NCBI GenBank assembly: GCA_023055425.1 | Contig: JALGPY010000006.1 | Span: 91,857,935 to 91,921,934, forward strand | DNA from: Linanthus parryae | Taxonomy: Eukaryota; Streptophyta; Magnoliopsida; Ericales; Polemoniaceae | Length of the DNA: 64,000 bases | Direction of reading: 5' to 3' | Notes under the pieces: generated by a model | Seen by the model: the letters and a program-made list of their open reading frames with translations, nothing else | The model's database searches: none | What the model was told of the DNA's origin: nothing | Part shown: positions 35,377 through 47,100 of the stretch, one piece after another | Layout of the letters: the number at the start of each line of letters is the position of its first letter | How positions within the stretch are numbered: the first letter of the stretch is position 1 | Position numbers and translations under genes: made by a program

Positions 35377-35662
35377 ATGGCGGACGACGGAAGATTCAAG
35401 ATTGAGAAATTCGACGGGACGAATTTCAGCCTATGGAAGATGCAAATAGAAGACTATTTGTATCAGAAGGACTTGTACTTGCCGTTGGACGGAGTTGAGA
35501 AGAAACCAAGCGAAATTAAAGACGAAAAGTGGAAGATTTTGGACAGAAAAGCTCTAGGACTTGTGAGATTGAGTCTCGCATCGTCAGTTCTGTTCAATGT
35601 GTCGAAAGAAACGACGACGAAGGGTTTGATGGATGCTCTCTCACAAATGTATAAGAAACCTT
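35377..35662 (+). pseudogene. B gag N-terminal part, cut by element A
   Basis: ATG at 35377 (MADDGRFKIEKFDG) opens the frame; a GTG one codon upstream is not needed. The sequence FDGTNFSLWKMQIEDYLYQKDLYLPL is the standard gag N-terminus of Tnt1-like elements. Ninety-five codons and one base remain before element A enters at 35663. The frame continues correctly after A's second target-duplication copy, at 44107. Gag would form the particle shell. Confidence 0.85.
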
Positions 35663-37099
35663 TGTTGGAATAGATGCCCTAGAGGCAATCGTAGATTTAG
35701 TATGAACAATGTTTTGGCCAGAATATTCATTTATTATTTATGGCGATATTTAATGTAATGAAGTCCTTAGATAAATTGTGTTATTTATCTTAAATATCCC
35801 TAGTCAATTATATTGATTAATAGGACAATCAAATATAGACTAGTATGTGGGTAGATTGATATGGAGATATCAAGTCTAACACATGGGTATGCATTAGGAG
35901 TAATGGCATACTGGATTGACCCACGACGAAAAGGATACATTAGATTATGTGAAGTCACAATCGCTTTTCGTAGTGCTAATATTATTGCAATCCTTAGACT
36001 TGAAGTCACTAGATACTCTAGTTGTGAAATATTGCGCTTTGATGTTATCAAACGTTACACCGTAACTGGGTAATCATAAAGGTGGCTATCGGGCGTAATA
36101 GGAAGCAAGCTTAGAGATCGTAGTGATGTAGATAGGATTTGTCCCTCCCACATAATGGGAGTAAATATCCACGACCACTCGAGGGATGAGGCTTATTGAA
36201 TGTCTGGCCAGACTCAGATAAATTAATATGGAGATATTAATGTTATCTGCAAGCATAAGCGTATTCCCAGGATCGAGGAACTATGGATTGGATATACGAG
36301 TGTGACTATTTATGTCTCGTGTCCAATCCGGATATGGAGACAAAGGGATAATGCAATATGATATATTGGGCACAAAGGTTTGTCGGGATCACTGACTATT
36401 TCTATTGGTTGGGTTGCATGGATGTGTTGCTAGACACCGCTCCATGTTAGTAATAGTTACTACCAACTATATAGAAACCTATGGGGTCACACGTCAAATA
36501 GAGTAGAGCTAGATTTGGGATTAATTAATATGGATTAATTAATAGAAGGATCATTGTGCAACACCTTGCAAACTTAGTAGGACTAATTTGCAAGGAAGGG
36601 AATAGTTCTAGTCCTACTAGAACAAGAAAACTCTTTTATGGAAACAACAAGGAGTTGTTGGAGTATATAAAGGAGGCTCTAGCTTCCTTCCCACTAATGA
36701 GTTATTAGTCATAACACACAAAGAGTGGGAGAGAGCAAAAGAGAGAGCAAGACAAGAGCTAGGGCCGAAACCCTAGCCCCGTCCGCCCCCCTACCCGACG
36801 GCAAGAAGGGAGGCCGCCCCCTCCTTTGTTGCCTTGTTGCTTGGTTGCTTTGATCCTCATCCCTCTTCCTCCAAGGTTCAAGCTAGCACTTGATTGAAGG
36901 AAGAATCTAGATCTCACCTCTAGACGTGGATCAACCGTAGAGACGAGGACATCATTCTTCGTGTGATCTCACAAATCGAAAAGGTACACATCTTCTATGT
37001 CCTTAATCATGTTATGATGTCTCTTCCTGTGATCCTTGGTGGGCTTTGAGTAGGATTAATTTTATTATTCCGTTGCGTTACCTACATCAAAACCCAACA
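35663..37099 (+). repeat. A 5' LTR
   Basis: It is bounded by TG...CA. A TATATAAA box at 36664-36671 predicts transcription starting about 30 bp downstream. A hairpin (stem GCTAGGG/CCCTAGC, loop CCGAAA) lies at 36758-36777 and would be in the transcript. Open stretches of 83 and 70 codons on opposite strands occur in both LTRs and are not genes. Confidence 0.95.
36664..36671 (+). promoter_or_regulatory. A TATA box
   Basis: TATATAAA in the 5' LTR, followed about 90 bp later by the GC-rich hairpin; the same box is at 43666-43673 in the 3' LTR. No other promoter motif is assigned. Confidence 0.65.
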
Positions 37100-37100
37100 G

Positions 37101-37113
37101 TGGTATCAGAGCC
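37101..37113 (+). promoter_or_regulatory. A primer-binding site
   Basis: TGGTATCAGAGCC starts one base after the LTR. It is a perfect complement of the initiator tRNA-Met 3' end. Confidence 0.9.
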
Positions 37114-38714
37114 ACAGGTCGTAGAGCATAACATGATATTATGTGTTTACGATTTCAGTTCATACACCGTATTATTATTTATTACGCGAAAACTGAAAAA
37201 TTGGCATAGTAGATGCAATATTGAATTTGATTCAATCAAACAAGACCCAATTTAACATTGGATGTTAGAATTGGTGAGTTTAATCACATAGGATGTGAAT
37301 AATTGGGTTCTTAAAAAAATTAGGGTTCATGGGCACATGATTGAAAAAGGGGTTTTCAATTATGGAAACAAAATTATGGAATTAAATCCATAAGGAAACA
37401 ACCTTGCTTGGGCAACAAGGAAGGAGGAAGGGGACTAGGGCCGAAACCCTAGCCGCCCGCCCCTCCCTTGGGCGCCAAGCAAGGCCGCGGCCCCCTTAGG
37501 CGTGCGGCGGTCCTAGGGTTTGGGCCACTTGTTGGCTTGGACCCTTTGGACCGTTGTGAAACCCTAGTTACCCAATTTTATTAAAATTAAACAAGCGCGT
37601 TAAAAATTGGTTTTAACTGTATTATGTGCTTTATTGCATGGTGGATGGATATGGCCTAGGATTGTGGATGTTTATTGTTTTGTGGTTTGGTTTACGGCCT
37701 GCGAGCTGATCAAATTAATGTAATAATTAATTAAGTTTTACGGCCTGCGAGTCGTTCTTTTTCTCCTCGACATGTGAGGCTTTTATTATTTATTTATTCT
37801 AGATGTTAGGCTAGAATTAGAAATATTTAGATGATAGCCAAGAGCATGGAGAAGAAGACCGGAGAACCAAAGAAGCCAAAAGACATCCCTAGACGCGCAG
37901 CTTTGGTGGAGCACATGGAGATGAGCTCGGCACTTTAGGGCAATTAGATATTATCATTGGCTTGATAATATCATTAGTCTAGAGGCCATATCCATGCCAC
38001 GTTTTTTTATTTTTTTGTGGATGTTTATTATTAATGCCTTGTTATTTACTTTGTGTGTATGACGCTACAAGCAAAACGATAACAAGATAATAATAAACAA
38101 GGTTGGTCTTTTATTGTGGATAGCCCAATCCAAATAAGTAGACCATGTTGATATAGATCAACCAAACAAATTAAAAGAAATCCCTCAATTAAATATTGCG
38201 TTTTGCCTTCTCTTGCCAAAACACCCTTCATGATCGTGGACTATTAAAATTCGGGCTTGCCAAAGCAAGGCGATTTTAATTTTTCATGATGTGTTGCGGA
38301 CGACGCAAGCTAGTAATGCGTGTATGTTGAAAACAAGAGGTTGGACGCAACTAGGCAAGAATCAATTGGATTGATGAGCTTAGAGGCATGACAATTAGGA
38401 GTTATCCAATTGGATAAAGAATAAAAGGAATTTATTCACCTAATTGGACCAAGAGTTGCATGGGATGCAATTGGAATGGTTCCTACCTAAATAACCAATT
38501 CTTGGGTGACTTGCCAAAGCAAGCTCAAGAAGAAGTGAAATAAGGATCTTGGACCCACTAGAAAGTATAAAAGATATTTTCCGCTTTAATGGTGAGGGCT
38601 ATTAAACCGAGAAAAATAGTGGGAGCTATATTTGATGATCTAGCCATTGTTAAATATAGTCAAATTGTTCAAAAATACTAAAATTGCATATTTCTCGTTT
38701 TTGTAGAATTCCAA
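37114..38714 (+). other. A untranslated leader
   Basis: 1.6 kb without a long frame, as in other BARE-1-type elements. A second copy of the CTAGGG-CCGAAA-CCCTAG hairpin lies at 37435-37452. Two 'acggcctgcgag' phrases (37694, 37740) are shared with C's leader. The stretch just before gag ('agtgggagctatatttgatgatc', 38619-38641) is also conserved in C. Confidence 0.8.
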
Positions 38715-41700
38715 ATGGCAAACAACAACGCATCGAGTTCATCCCTACGATCTGTCCTTGAGAAGGATAAATTGTCTGGAACGAATTTCCTTGACTGGTA
38801 CAGAAACTTGAGGATTGTCCTCAAGCAAGAAAAGAAGCTGTACGTCTTGGACACTCCAATTCCAGACCCACCACAAGATGAGTCTCTGTTAGCGGAAGTA
38901 AGGGCACGTCAGAAACATATTGATGATTCTAATGACGTGACTTGCCTCATGCTTTGTACCATGACTGGTGAGCTTCAGAAGCAACACGAGAACATGGAAG
39001 CCTATGATATGATCATACACTTGAAACAATTGTTTCAGGAACAGGCAAGGCATGAGCGCTATGAAGTGTCTAAAGCATTGTTCAAAAGTAGTCTTGCAGA
39101 GGGGAATCCAGTAGGCCCTCACGTACTCCGAATGATCGGGTACATAGAGAACCTTGAGAGACTGGGGTTCCCACTCGGCCAGGACTTGGCGACTGATCTC
39201 GTCTTGCAATCGTTGCCTGACAGTTATAATCAGTTCATTATGAACTATAATATGAATGAGATCAACAAGTCTTTGCCAGACCTATTGAACATGCTAAAGA
39301 CAGCTGAGCAAAGCATCAATAAAGGCAAGGGCAAGGCCATAATGATGGTACACAAGAAGAAGGGCAAGTCAGTTGCATCTACTTCAAAAGGAAAACGCAA
39401 GAAAGTTGCGAAATCCAAGGAAGCCCTAAAGCCTAGTGGAGGCGTGGCTAAAGGTGAGTGTCACTACTGCAGCCAGCCGGGTCACTGGAGGAGGAATTGC
39501 CCTAAATATCTGGAGGATAAGAAGCTTGGAATAGTGATTCCACCACCACCAGGTATTTATGTTATAGACGTCAATCTCTCTATTTCATCATCCTGGGTAT
39601 TGGATACCGGATGTGGTTCTCACATTTGTCGTAATGTGCAGGATTTGAAAAGAAGTAGAAGATTGCGAAAAGGGGAGATAGACTTGCGCGTCGGGAATGG
39701 AGCAAGGGTTGCTGCATTAGCTGTAGGCGTTTATGAGCTATCTTTGCCTTCTGGACTTATTTTAGAATTAGACAATTGCTTTTATGTGCCTGCTATGAGC
39801 AGAAACATTATTTCCATTTCTTGTTTGGACGAGAAAGGTTTTTCTATTTCAATAAAGGACAAGTGTTGCTCCATTTATTTTGATAGTATGCACTATTGTA
39901 GTGCGCATTTGTCTAATGGATTGTATATCCTTGATCTAAATAATCCAATCTATAACATAAGTACTAAAAGGATTAAAACTAACGATTTAAATCCTACATA
40001 TCTATGGCACTGTCGTTTAGGCCATATAAATGAGAAACGCATATCTAGACTCCATAAGGATGGACTTCTAGACTCATTTGATTTGGAATCATATGAGACA
40101 TGTGAATCTTGTTTATTGGGAAAAATGACAAAGTCCCCTTTCAATAAGAAAGGCGAGCGGACTAGTGAGTTATTGGCACTCATACATACTGATGTATGCG
40201 GGCCATTCCCCACGCCTGCCAGAGGTGGTTATACCTACTTCATCACATTTACTGATGATTTCAGTAGATATGGATTTGTATACCTTATGAAGGCCAAATC
40301 CGAATCCTTTGAATTGTTCAAAGAATTCAAGAGTGAAGTAGAGAAGCAACTTGGCAAGAGTATTAAAGCCCTACGATCGGATCGTGGAGGAGAATACTTA
40401 AGCCAAGAGTTTGATGAGTATCTTAGAGAGTGTGGGATAGTATCCCAGCTCACTCCACCCGGAACACCACAATGGAATGGTGTATCTGAGAGGAGGAATC
40501 GCACTCTATTAGATATGGTGCGATCTATGATGTCTCAAACAGATCTTCCGATATCCTTTTGGGGACATGCTCTAATGACGGCAGCTTTTACCATTAACCG
40601 TGTTCCATCCAAATCAGTCATGAAGACGCCATATGAGATATGGACTGGGAGGCGTCCCATAGTGTCTTTTATGAAGATTTGGGGCTGCGACGTTTATGTA
40701 AAGCGTTTACAAACAGACAAACTCGGGCCTAAAGCAGATAAGTGTAAATTTGTGGGATATCCTAAGGAGACTAAAGGATATTATTTCTATAACCCTACCG
40801 AAAACAAAGTGTTTGTTTCTCGGACCGGCGTGTTTCTAGAAAGAGAACTAGTCTCTAAAGAAGCAAGTGGGAGGGTTGTAGAACTTGAAGAAATTCATGA
40901 ACCACAAATCACTGAACCAATAATGGAACATGAACAGGAACCACAAGAAGTTGTGGAAGAGCCTGTTCAGGTAACACAGGAACTCCGTAGATCAGGAAGA
41001 GTGCGTCATGAGCCAGAGAGGTATGGACTTCTCGTGACTGAGCCCGATGACGTACCACTCATGGATGATGAGCCTGCAAACTATGGAGAAGCCATGAGTG
41101 GCCCAGACTCTAAGAAGTGGCTAGAAGCCATGAGATCCGAAATGGATTCCATGTACACCAACAAAGTATGGACTTTGGTGGAACCACCCGAAGGGGCTCG
41201 ACCCATAGGGTGCAAGTGGGTCTTCAAGAAGAAGACCGACATGGATGGCAAGGTAGTTGCCTATAAGGGGCGATTGGTGGCCAAAGGTTATAGACAGATT
41301 CATGGTATTGACTATGATGAGACCTTTTCACCAGTCGCCATGACTAAATCCATTCGAATCTTACTTGCTATTGCAGCATACTACGACTATGAGATTTGGC
41401 AAATGGATGTCAAAACAGCGTTCCTTTATGGGAACCTCCTTGAGGATGTGTACATGACACAACCAGAGGGTTTTGAGGATCCAGAAAATGCCAATAAAGT
41501 CTGTAAGCTGCAAAGGTCCATTTATGGATTAAAGCAAGCTTCTAGGAGCTGGAATCGACGTTTTGATGACGCGGTCAAAGAGTTTGGCTTCATCAAGAAC
41601 GAAGATGAGCCTTGTGTTTACAAGAAGGTTAGTGGGAGCTCTATAGTGTTTCTGGTCTTGTATGTGGATGACATACTAATCATTGGCAATGATATTCCTA

Positions 41701-42650
41701 CTCTGCAATCTGTTAAAGATTGGCTAGGAAAGTGCTTTGCGATGAAAGACTTAGGAGATGCAGCCTATATACTTGGTATAAAGATCTATAGAGATAGATC
41801 TAAAAGGTTGCTTGGCCTAAGTCAGAGTACATATATTGACAAGGTGTTGAAGAGGTTCAACATGCAAGATTCCAAGAAGGGATTCTTGCCCATGTCACAT
41901 GGAGTCACTCTTTCCAAGAATGACTGTCCCTCCAACGAGATGGAGAAGGACCGCATGAGCAGGATACCCTATGCTTCGGCCATAGGGTCCATCATGTACG
42001 CCATGCTATGTACTAGACCAGACGTATCATACGCGTTGAGTATGGTGAGCAGATATCAGTCCAATCCGGGTGAGAGTCACTGGATTGCTGTCAAGAACAT
42101 CCTAAAGTACTTAAGAAGAACTAAGGATGTGTTCTTGATATTTGGAGGAATGGAAGAGCTAAGTGTAAAGGGTTACACTGACGCAAGCTTCCAAACCGAC
42201 AAGGATGATTACAGATCGCAGTCTGGATACGTGTTTTGCCTAAATGGAGGAGCTGTGAGCTGGAAGAGTTCCAAGCAAGGCACAGTTGCTGATTCTACAA
42301 CAGAAGCTGAGTACATTGCTGCTGCGGAAGCGGCAAAGGAGGCAGTATGGATAAAGAAGTTTATCACTGAGCTCGGTGTGGTCCCTAGCATAGTGGATCC
42401 CGTAGAGTTGTACTGTGACAACTCTGGGGCAATCGCACAGGCGAAGGAACCAAGATCGCACCAAAAGTCAAAGCATGTACTTAGGAGATTCCATCTTATT
42501 CGTGATATGATCGATCGAGGAGATGTGAAGATATGCAAGATTCCGACAGATGACAACGTGTCAGATCCGCTCACGAAACCTCTTGCGCAGCGAAAGCATG
42601 AAGGGCACGCCAGATCTATAGGCATACGAGATGCGCCAGATTGGCTCTAG
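38715..42650 (+). CDS. A gag-pol polyprotein, 1311 aa, apparently intact
   Basis: A single frame from ATG 38715 to TAG 42650. Gag occupies about residues 1-265, with a zinc knuckle CX2CX4HX4C at 249-262 (CHYCSQPGHWRRNC). Protease has D297-T-G (WVLDTGCGSH). The pre-integrase HHCC motif uses H432, H437, C463 and C466. The integrase core has D493, D556 and E592, the last two 35 residues apart. Reverse transcriptase spans about 815-1060 with MDVKTAFLYG and YVDD at 983-986. RNase H has D1156, E1197 and D1235, within TDASF, TEAEY and CDNSGA. All expected domains are in Ty1/copia order with no stop. The protein would be cut by its own protease into capsid and enzymes that copy and integrate the element. 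Confidence 0.95.
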   Translation: MANNNASSSSLRSVLEKDKLSGTNFLDWYRNLRIVLKQEKKLYVLDTPIPDPPQDESLLAEVRARQKHIDDSNDVTCLMLCTMTGELQKQHENMEAYDMIIHLKQLFQEQARHERYEVSKALFKSSLAEGNPVGPHVLRMIGYIENLERLGFPLGQDLATDLVLQSLPDSYNQFIMNYNMNEINKSLPDLLNMLKTAEQSINKGKGKAIMMVHKKKGKSVASTSKGKRKKVAKSKEALKPSGGVAKGECHYCSQPGHWRRNCPKYLEDKKLGIVIPPPPGIYVIDVNLSISSSWVLDTGCGSHICRNVQDLKRSRRLRKGEIDLRVGNGARVAALAVGVYELSLPSGLILELDNCFYVPAMSRNIISISCLDEKGFSISIKDKCCSIYFDSMHYCSAHLSNGLYILDLNNPIYNISTKRIKTNDLNPTYLWHCRLGHINEKRISRLHKDGLLDSFDLESYETCESCLLGKMTKSPFNKKGERTSELLALIHTDVCGPFPTPARGGYTYFITFTDDFSRYGFVYLMKAKSESFELFKEFKSEVEKQLGKSIKALRSDRGGEYLSQEFDEYLRECGIVSQLTPPGTPQWNGVSERRNRTLLDMVRSMMSQTDLPISFWGHALMTAAFTINRVPSKSVMKTPYEIWTGRRPIVSFMKIWGCDVYVKRLQTDKLGPKADKCKFVGYPKETKGYYFYNPTENKVFVSRTGVFLERELVSKEASGRVVELEEIHEPQITEPIMEHEQEPQEVVEEPVQVTQELRRSGRVRHEPERYGLLVTEPDDVPLMDDEPANYGEAMSGPDSKKWLEAMRSEMDSMYTNKVWTLVEPPEGARPIGCKWVFKKKTDMDGKVVAYKGRLVAKGYRQIHGIDYDETFSPVAMTKSIRILLAIAAYYDYEIWQMDVKTAFLYGNLLEDVYMTQPEGFEDPENANKVCKLQRSIYGLKQASRSWNRRFDDAVKEFGFIKNEDEPCVYKKVSGSSIVFLVLYVDDILIIGNDIPTLQSVKDWLGKCFAMKDLGDAAYILGIKIYRDRSKRLLGLSQSTYIDKVLKRFNMQDSKKGFLPMSHGVTLSKNDCPSNEMEKDRMSRIPYASAIGSIMYAMLCTRPDVSYALSMVSRYQSNPGESHWIAVKNILKYLRRTKDVFLIFGGMEELSVKGYTDASFQTDKDDYRSQSGYVFCLNGGAVSWKSSKQGTVADSTTEAEYIAAAEAAKEAVWIKKFITELGVVPSIVDPVELYCDNSGAIAQAKEPRSHQKSKHVLRRFHLIRDMIDRGDVKICKIPTDDNVSDPLTKPLAQRKHEGHARSIGIRDAPDWL

Positions 42651-42664
42651 TGCAAGTGGGAGAC
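42651..42664 (+). promoter_or_regulatory. A polypurine tract
   Basis: TGCAAGTGGGAGAC lies directly between the gag-pol stop codon and the 3' LTR. Confidence 0.8.
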
Positions 42665-44101
42665 TGTTGGAATAGATGCCCTAGAGGCAATCGTAGATTT
42701 AGTATGAACAATGTTTTGGCCAGAATATTCATTTATTATTTATGGCGATATTTAATGTAATGAAGTCCTTAGATAAATTGTGTTATTTATCTTAAATATC
42801 CCTAGTCAATTATATTGATTAATAGGACAATCAAATATAGACTAGTATGTGGGTAGATTGATATGGAGATATCAAGTCTAACACATGGGTATGCATTAGG
42901 AGTAATGGCATACTGGATTGACCCACGACGAAAAGGATACATTAGATTATGTGAAGTCACAATCGCTTTTCGTAGTGCTAATATTATTGCAATCCTTAGA
43001 CTTGAAGTCACTAGATACTCTAGTTGTGAAATATTGCGCTTTGATGTTATCAAACGTTACACCGTAACTGGGTAATCATAAAGGTGGCTATCGGGCGTAA
43101 TAGGAAGCAAGCTTAGAGATCGTAGTGATGTAGATAGGATTTGTCCCTCCCACATAATGGGAGTAAATATCCACGGCCACTCGAGGGATGAGGCTTATTG
43201 AATGTCTGGCCAGACTCAGATAAATTAATATGGAGATATTAATGTTATCTGCAAGCATAAGCGTATTCCCAGGATCGAGGAACTATGGATTGGATATACG
43301 AGTGTGACTATTTATGTCTCGTGTCCAATCCGGATATGGAGACAAAGGGATAATGCAATATGATATATTGGGCACAAAGGTTTGTCGGGATCACTGACTA
43401 TTTCTATTGGTTGGGTTGCATGGATGTGTTGCTAGACACCGCTCCATGTTAGTAATAGTTACTACCAACTATATAGAAACCTATGGGGTCACACGTCAAA
43501 TAGAGTAGAGCTAGATTTGGGATTAATTAATATGGATTAATTAATAGAAGGATCATTGTGCAACACCTTGCAAACTTAGTAGGACTAATTTGCAAGGAAG
43601 GGAATAGTTCTAGTCCTACTAGAACAAGAAAACTCTTTTATGGAAACAACAAGGAGTTGTTGGAGTATATAAAGGAGGCTCTAGCTTCCTTCCCACTAAT
43701 GAGTTATTAGTCATAACACACAAAGAGTGGGAGAGAGCAAAAGAGAGAGCAAGACAAGAGCTAGGGCCGAAACCCTAGCCCCGTCCGCCCCCCTACCCGA
43801 CGGCAAGAAGGGAGGCCGCCCCCTCCTTTGTTGCCTTGTTGCTTGGTTGCTTTGATCCTCATCCCTCTTCCTCCAAGGTTCAAGCTAGCACTTGATTGAA
43901 GGAAGAATCTAGATCTCACCTCTAGACGTGGATCAACCGTAGAGACGAGGACATCATTCTTCGTGTGATCTCACAAATCGAAAAGGTACACATCTTCTAT
44001 GTCCTTAATCATGTTATGATGTCTCTTCCTGTGATCCTTGGTGGGCTTTGAGTAGGATTAATTTTATTATTCCGTTGCGTTACCTACATCAAAACCCAAC
44101 A
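42665..44101 (+). repeat. A 3' LTR
   Basis: 1437 bp, identical to the 5' LTR except for G at 43176. It ends ...CCCAACA, followed by the ACCTT duplication. Confidence 0.95.
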
Positions 44102-44106
44102 ACCTT

Positions 44107-47100
44107 CAGCAGCGAACAAGGTGTTTCTCATGAAGAAGCTCTTTGACATGAGGATGACCGGGAGTGGTAATGTTTCCCAGTACCTGAACGAGCTAAACAT
44201 CGTCATAAGCCAGTTGGAATCCGTCGGGATTACATGCTTTGACGACGAGATGAAGGCACTGTTGGTTCTGTCCGGGTTACCCAAGAGTTGGGGTGGCGTA
44301 GTGATTGCTGTGAGCAATTCTGCTGGAAAAGACAAGCTAGGGTACGACAACGTGGTGAGCACGATACTCGGTGAAGAGATGCGCAGGAAGAGCAGAGGAT
44401 CTAGCAAATCCTCTGATGGTGCGCTATATGTCGAGGAGAGAGGGAGATCAGCAGACAGGAAGAACGGAAACAAGGGTCGAGGTCGATCTAAGTCAAAGTC
44501 AAAGTGGAAGAAAAAGGACATTAAGGACATCGAGTGCTACAACTGCGGTGAAAGCAGACATTTTTTAAGGGAGTGCAAGAATCCGAGCAAGAAGAAGTCA
44601 GACAACCACAAAGGTAATGATTCTATTAATATTTCTGAAAGTGATCCTGAAACATTAATATTATCTGTATCCTCAAAGGAGGATGTGTGGGTGGTCGATT
44701 CTGGTGCTTTGTTCCATGCGACAGGTAGAAAGGATATTCTTCATAATTACGTGCAGGGTGATTTAGGGAAGGTGTATCTCGGAGACGATGAGGCATGTAA
44801 GATTGTTGGGAAGGGAGAAATCCAATTGAACTTGGATAATGGAACAGCTTTGCAGTTGACTGATGTCAGACATTTTCCGATGTTGAAGAGGAATCTTATC
44901 TCGGTAGGCCAGCTTGCAGCATCAGGTTGCAAAACTACTTTTGGAGTTGATTCCTGGAAAGTAACAAGAGGATCTATGGTGATCGCACATAATAAGAAGG
45001 AGGGTAATTTGTATGTGACTTCAGGAACGGACAGTACCATAGCTGTCGCGTCTTCTGATATTGGCGCAAGTACCTGGCACCACAGGCTAGGACACATGAG
45101 TGAGAAGGGCATGCAGATAATGCTCAAAACAGGCAAGCTCAAGGGTTTGAAAGAACTTGATTTGGAGTTTTGCGAGGATTGTGTCTACGGGAAGCAGAAG
45201 AGAGTCAGCTTCACCAAAGTTAGCCGCGGTAGAAAGCTCAACAGGTTGGAGTTAGTACATACAGATGTATGGGGTCCAGCGAATGTAGCTTCTAATGGGG
45301 GTGCGTCTTACTTTGTTACTTTTATTGATGATGCCACTAGAAAACTATGGGTTTACTTCTTGAAGCACAAATCAGATGTGTTTGATGTGTTTAAGAAGTG
45401 GAAGGCTACTATTGAGAATGAGACAGGTCGGAAACTTAAGTGTTTGAGATCTGACAATGGTGGCGAGTATTGCAGCAATGAGTTTGAGGAGTTCTGCGCT
45501 GAGAACGGCATCAAGAGGCAGAAGACAATTCCAAACAAGCCTAGACAGAATGGAGTTGCAGAGTGCATGAATAGAACACTCACAGAGCGTGCAAGGTGCA
45601 TGAGGATACACGCTGGATTGCCTAAGTCATTTTGGGCTGAGGCAGTGAACACAGCTGCATACTTAATCAACAGAGGTCCATCGACAGCACTAGATTTTGG
45701 ATTGCCTGAGGAAGCTTGGACAGGAAAACAGGTATGTTTGTCGCATTTGAGAACATTTGGATGTACCGCTTATGTTCATGTTGATGCAGAACAGAGGTCC
45801 AAGTTAGATCCTAAGTCGAAGAAGTGCGCATTTATCGGATATGGAATTAACAGTTTTGGCTATCGATTTTGGGATTTCGATAAGCACAAGGCTGTTAGAA
45901 GCATGGATGTGGTATTTAACGAGTCATTTATGTACAAGGATTGGAAACAGGGTCAGGTTTCAGATGAGAAGGAAACGGTAGAGCTTGAGATTGGAGATGT
46001 CCAGCCACAAGTTGAAGCCCCTGCTCCAGTACAAATCTCAGAAGTTGAAGCAGTCGCTCCAACACGAAGAGTTTCAGGAAGGTCGACTAAAGGTAAGACT
46101 CCAGCTCGTTATTTATCATCACTGTCATATCTTTTGCTCACAGAGAGTGGTGAACCCGAGAGCTTCGAGGAAGCTGTTCAGAGTGAAGCCAGAGTCAAGT
46201 GGGAGCATGCAATGAATGATGAGATGCAGTCTCTCTACTCCAATAAGACATGGGATCTTGTGGAGTTGCCTCGAGGGAAGAAGGCTTTGCACAACAAGTG
46301 GGTTTACAGACTTAAGGAGGAGCATGATGGATCAAAGAGGTACAAGGCTAGACTGGTGGTGAAAGGATTTGAGCAGAAAGCAGGCGTAGACTTCACTGAA
46401 ATCTTCTCTCTAGTTGTGAAGATTTCCACCATCTGCACGGTACTTAGCATTGTGGCAGTTGAAGATTTGCACCTTGAGCAGTTAGATGTCAAGACAGCCT
46501 TTCTACACGGGGATTTAGAAGAAGACATCTATATGGTACAGCCACAAGGGTACAAAGCAGCAGGTAAAGAGAATATGGTGTGCAAACTAAGGAAGAGTTT
46601 GTATGGCTTGAAGCAAGCACCGAGGCAGTGGTACAAGAAGTTTGATAACTTCATGTCTAGGCAAGGATACAAGAAGTGTCAAGGGGATCACTGTTGCTAC
46701 TTCAAGAGGTTCAAGAATTCTTACATTATTCTCTTGTTATATGTGGATGATATGCTTGTTGCAGGATCAAGCATGGGGGAAATTGAGAAGCTGAAAGATA
46801 ACTTATCTAAGGAGTTCTCAATGAAGGATTTGGGACCTGCGAAGCAAATCCTTGGCATGAGAATCAACAGGGATAGAATTGGAAAGAAGCTAGTTTTGTC
46901 ACAAGCTGATTATGTTTAGAAAGTCTTGAAGAGGTTTAACATGCATGATACTAAACCAGTGAGTACTCCTTTGGCGAGTCACTTCAAACTTTCGAAAGAC
47001 CAGAGGCCAGCTACAGATGAGGAGAAGAACTACATGGCTAAAGTTCCTTATGCATCTGCTGTGGGAAGGTTGATGTATGCTATGGTGTGCACACGTTCAG

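Larger units (their letters stand above)
35663..44101 (+). mobile_element. Element A: intact Angela/BARE-1-type copia
   Basis: It is 8439 bp, with identical-length LTRs (35663-37099 and 42665-44101, 1437 bp each) flanked by perfect ACCTT duplications (35658-35662 and 44102-44106). I find a single LTR difference (A at 36174, G at 43176). The LTR start TGTTGGAATAGATGCCCTAGAGGCAATC is of the Angela/BARE-1 type, and the 1.6-kb leader fits that lineage. Primer site, polypurine tract and one open gag-pol frame are all present. It is the innermost and youngest element of the nest, lying in B's gag. Confidence 0.95.

Noticed and set aside
35861..36073. 70- and 83-codon open stretches repeated at 42802-43075
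   Set aside because: Both copies are in the identical LTRs of element A, on opposite strands, without any domain.
42209..42625. 138-codon minus-strand frame
   Set aside because: Antisense shadow of the intact RNase H coding region of element A.
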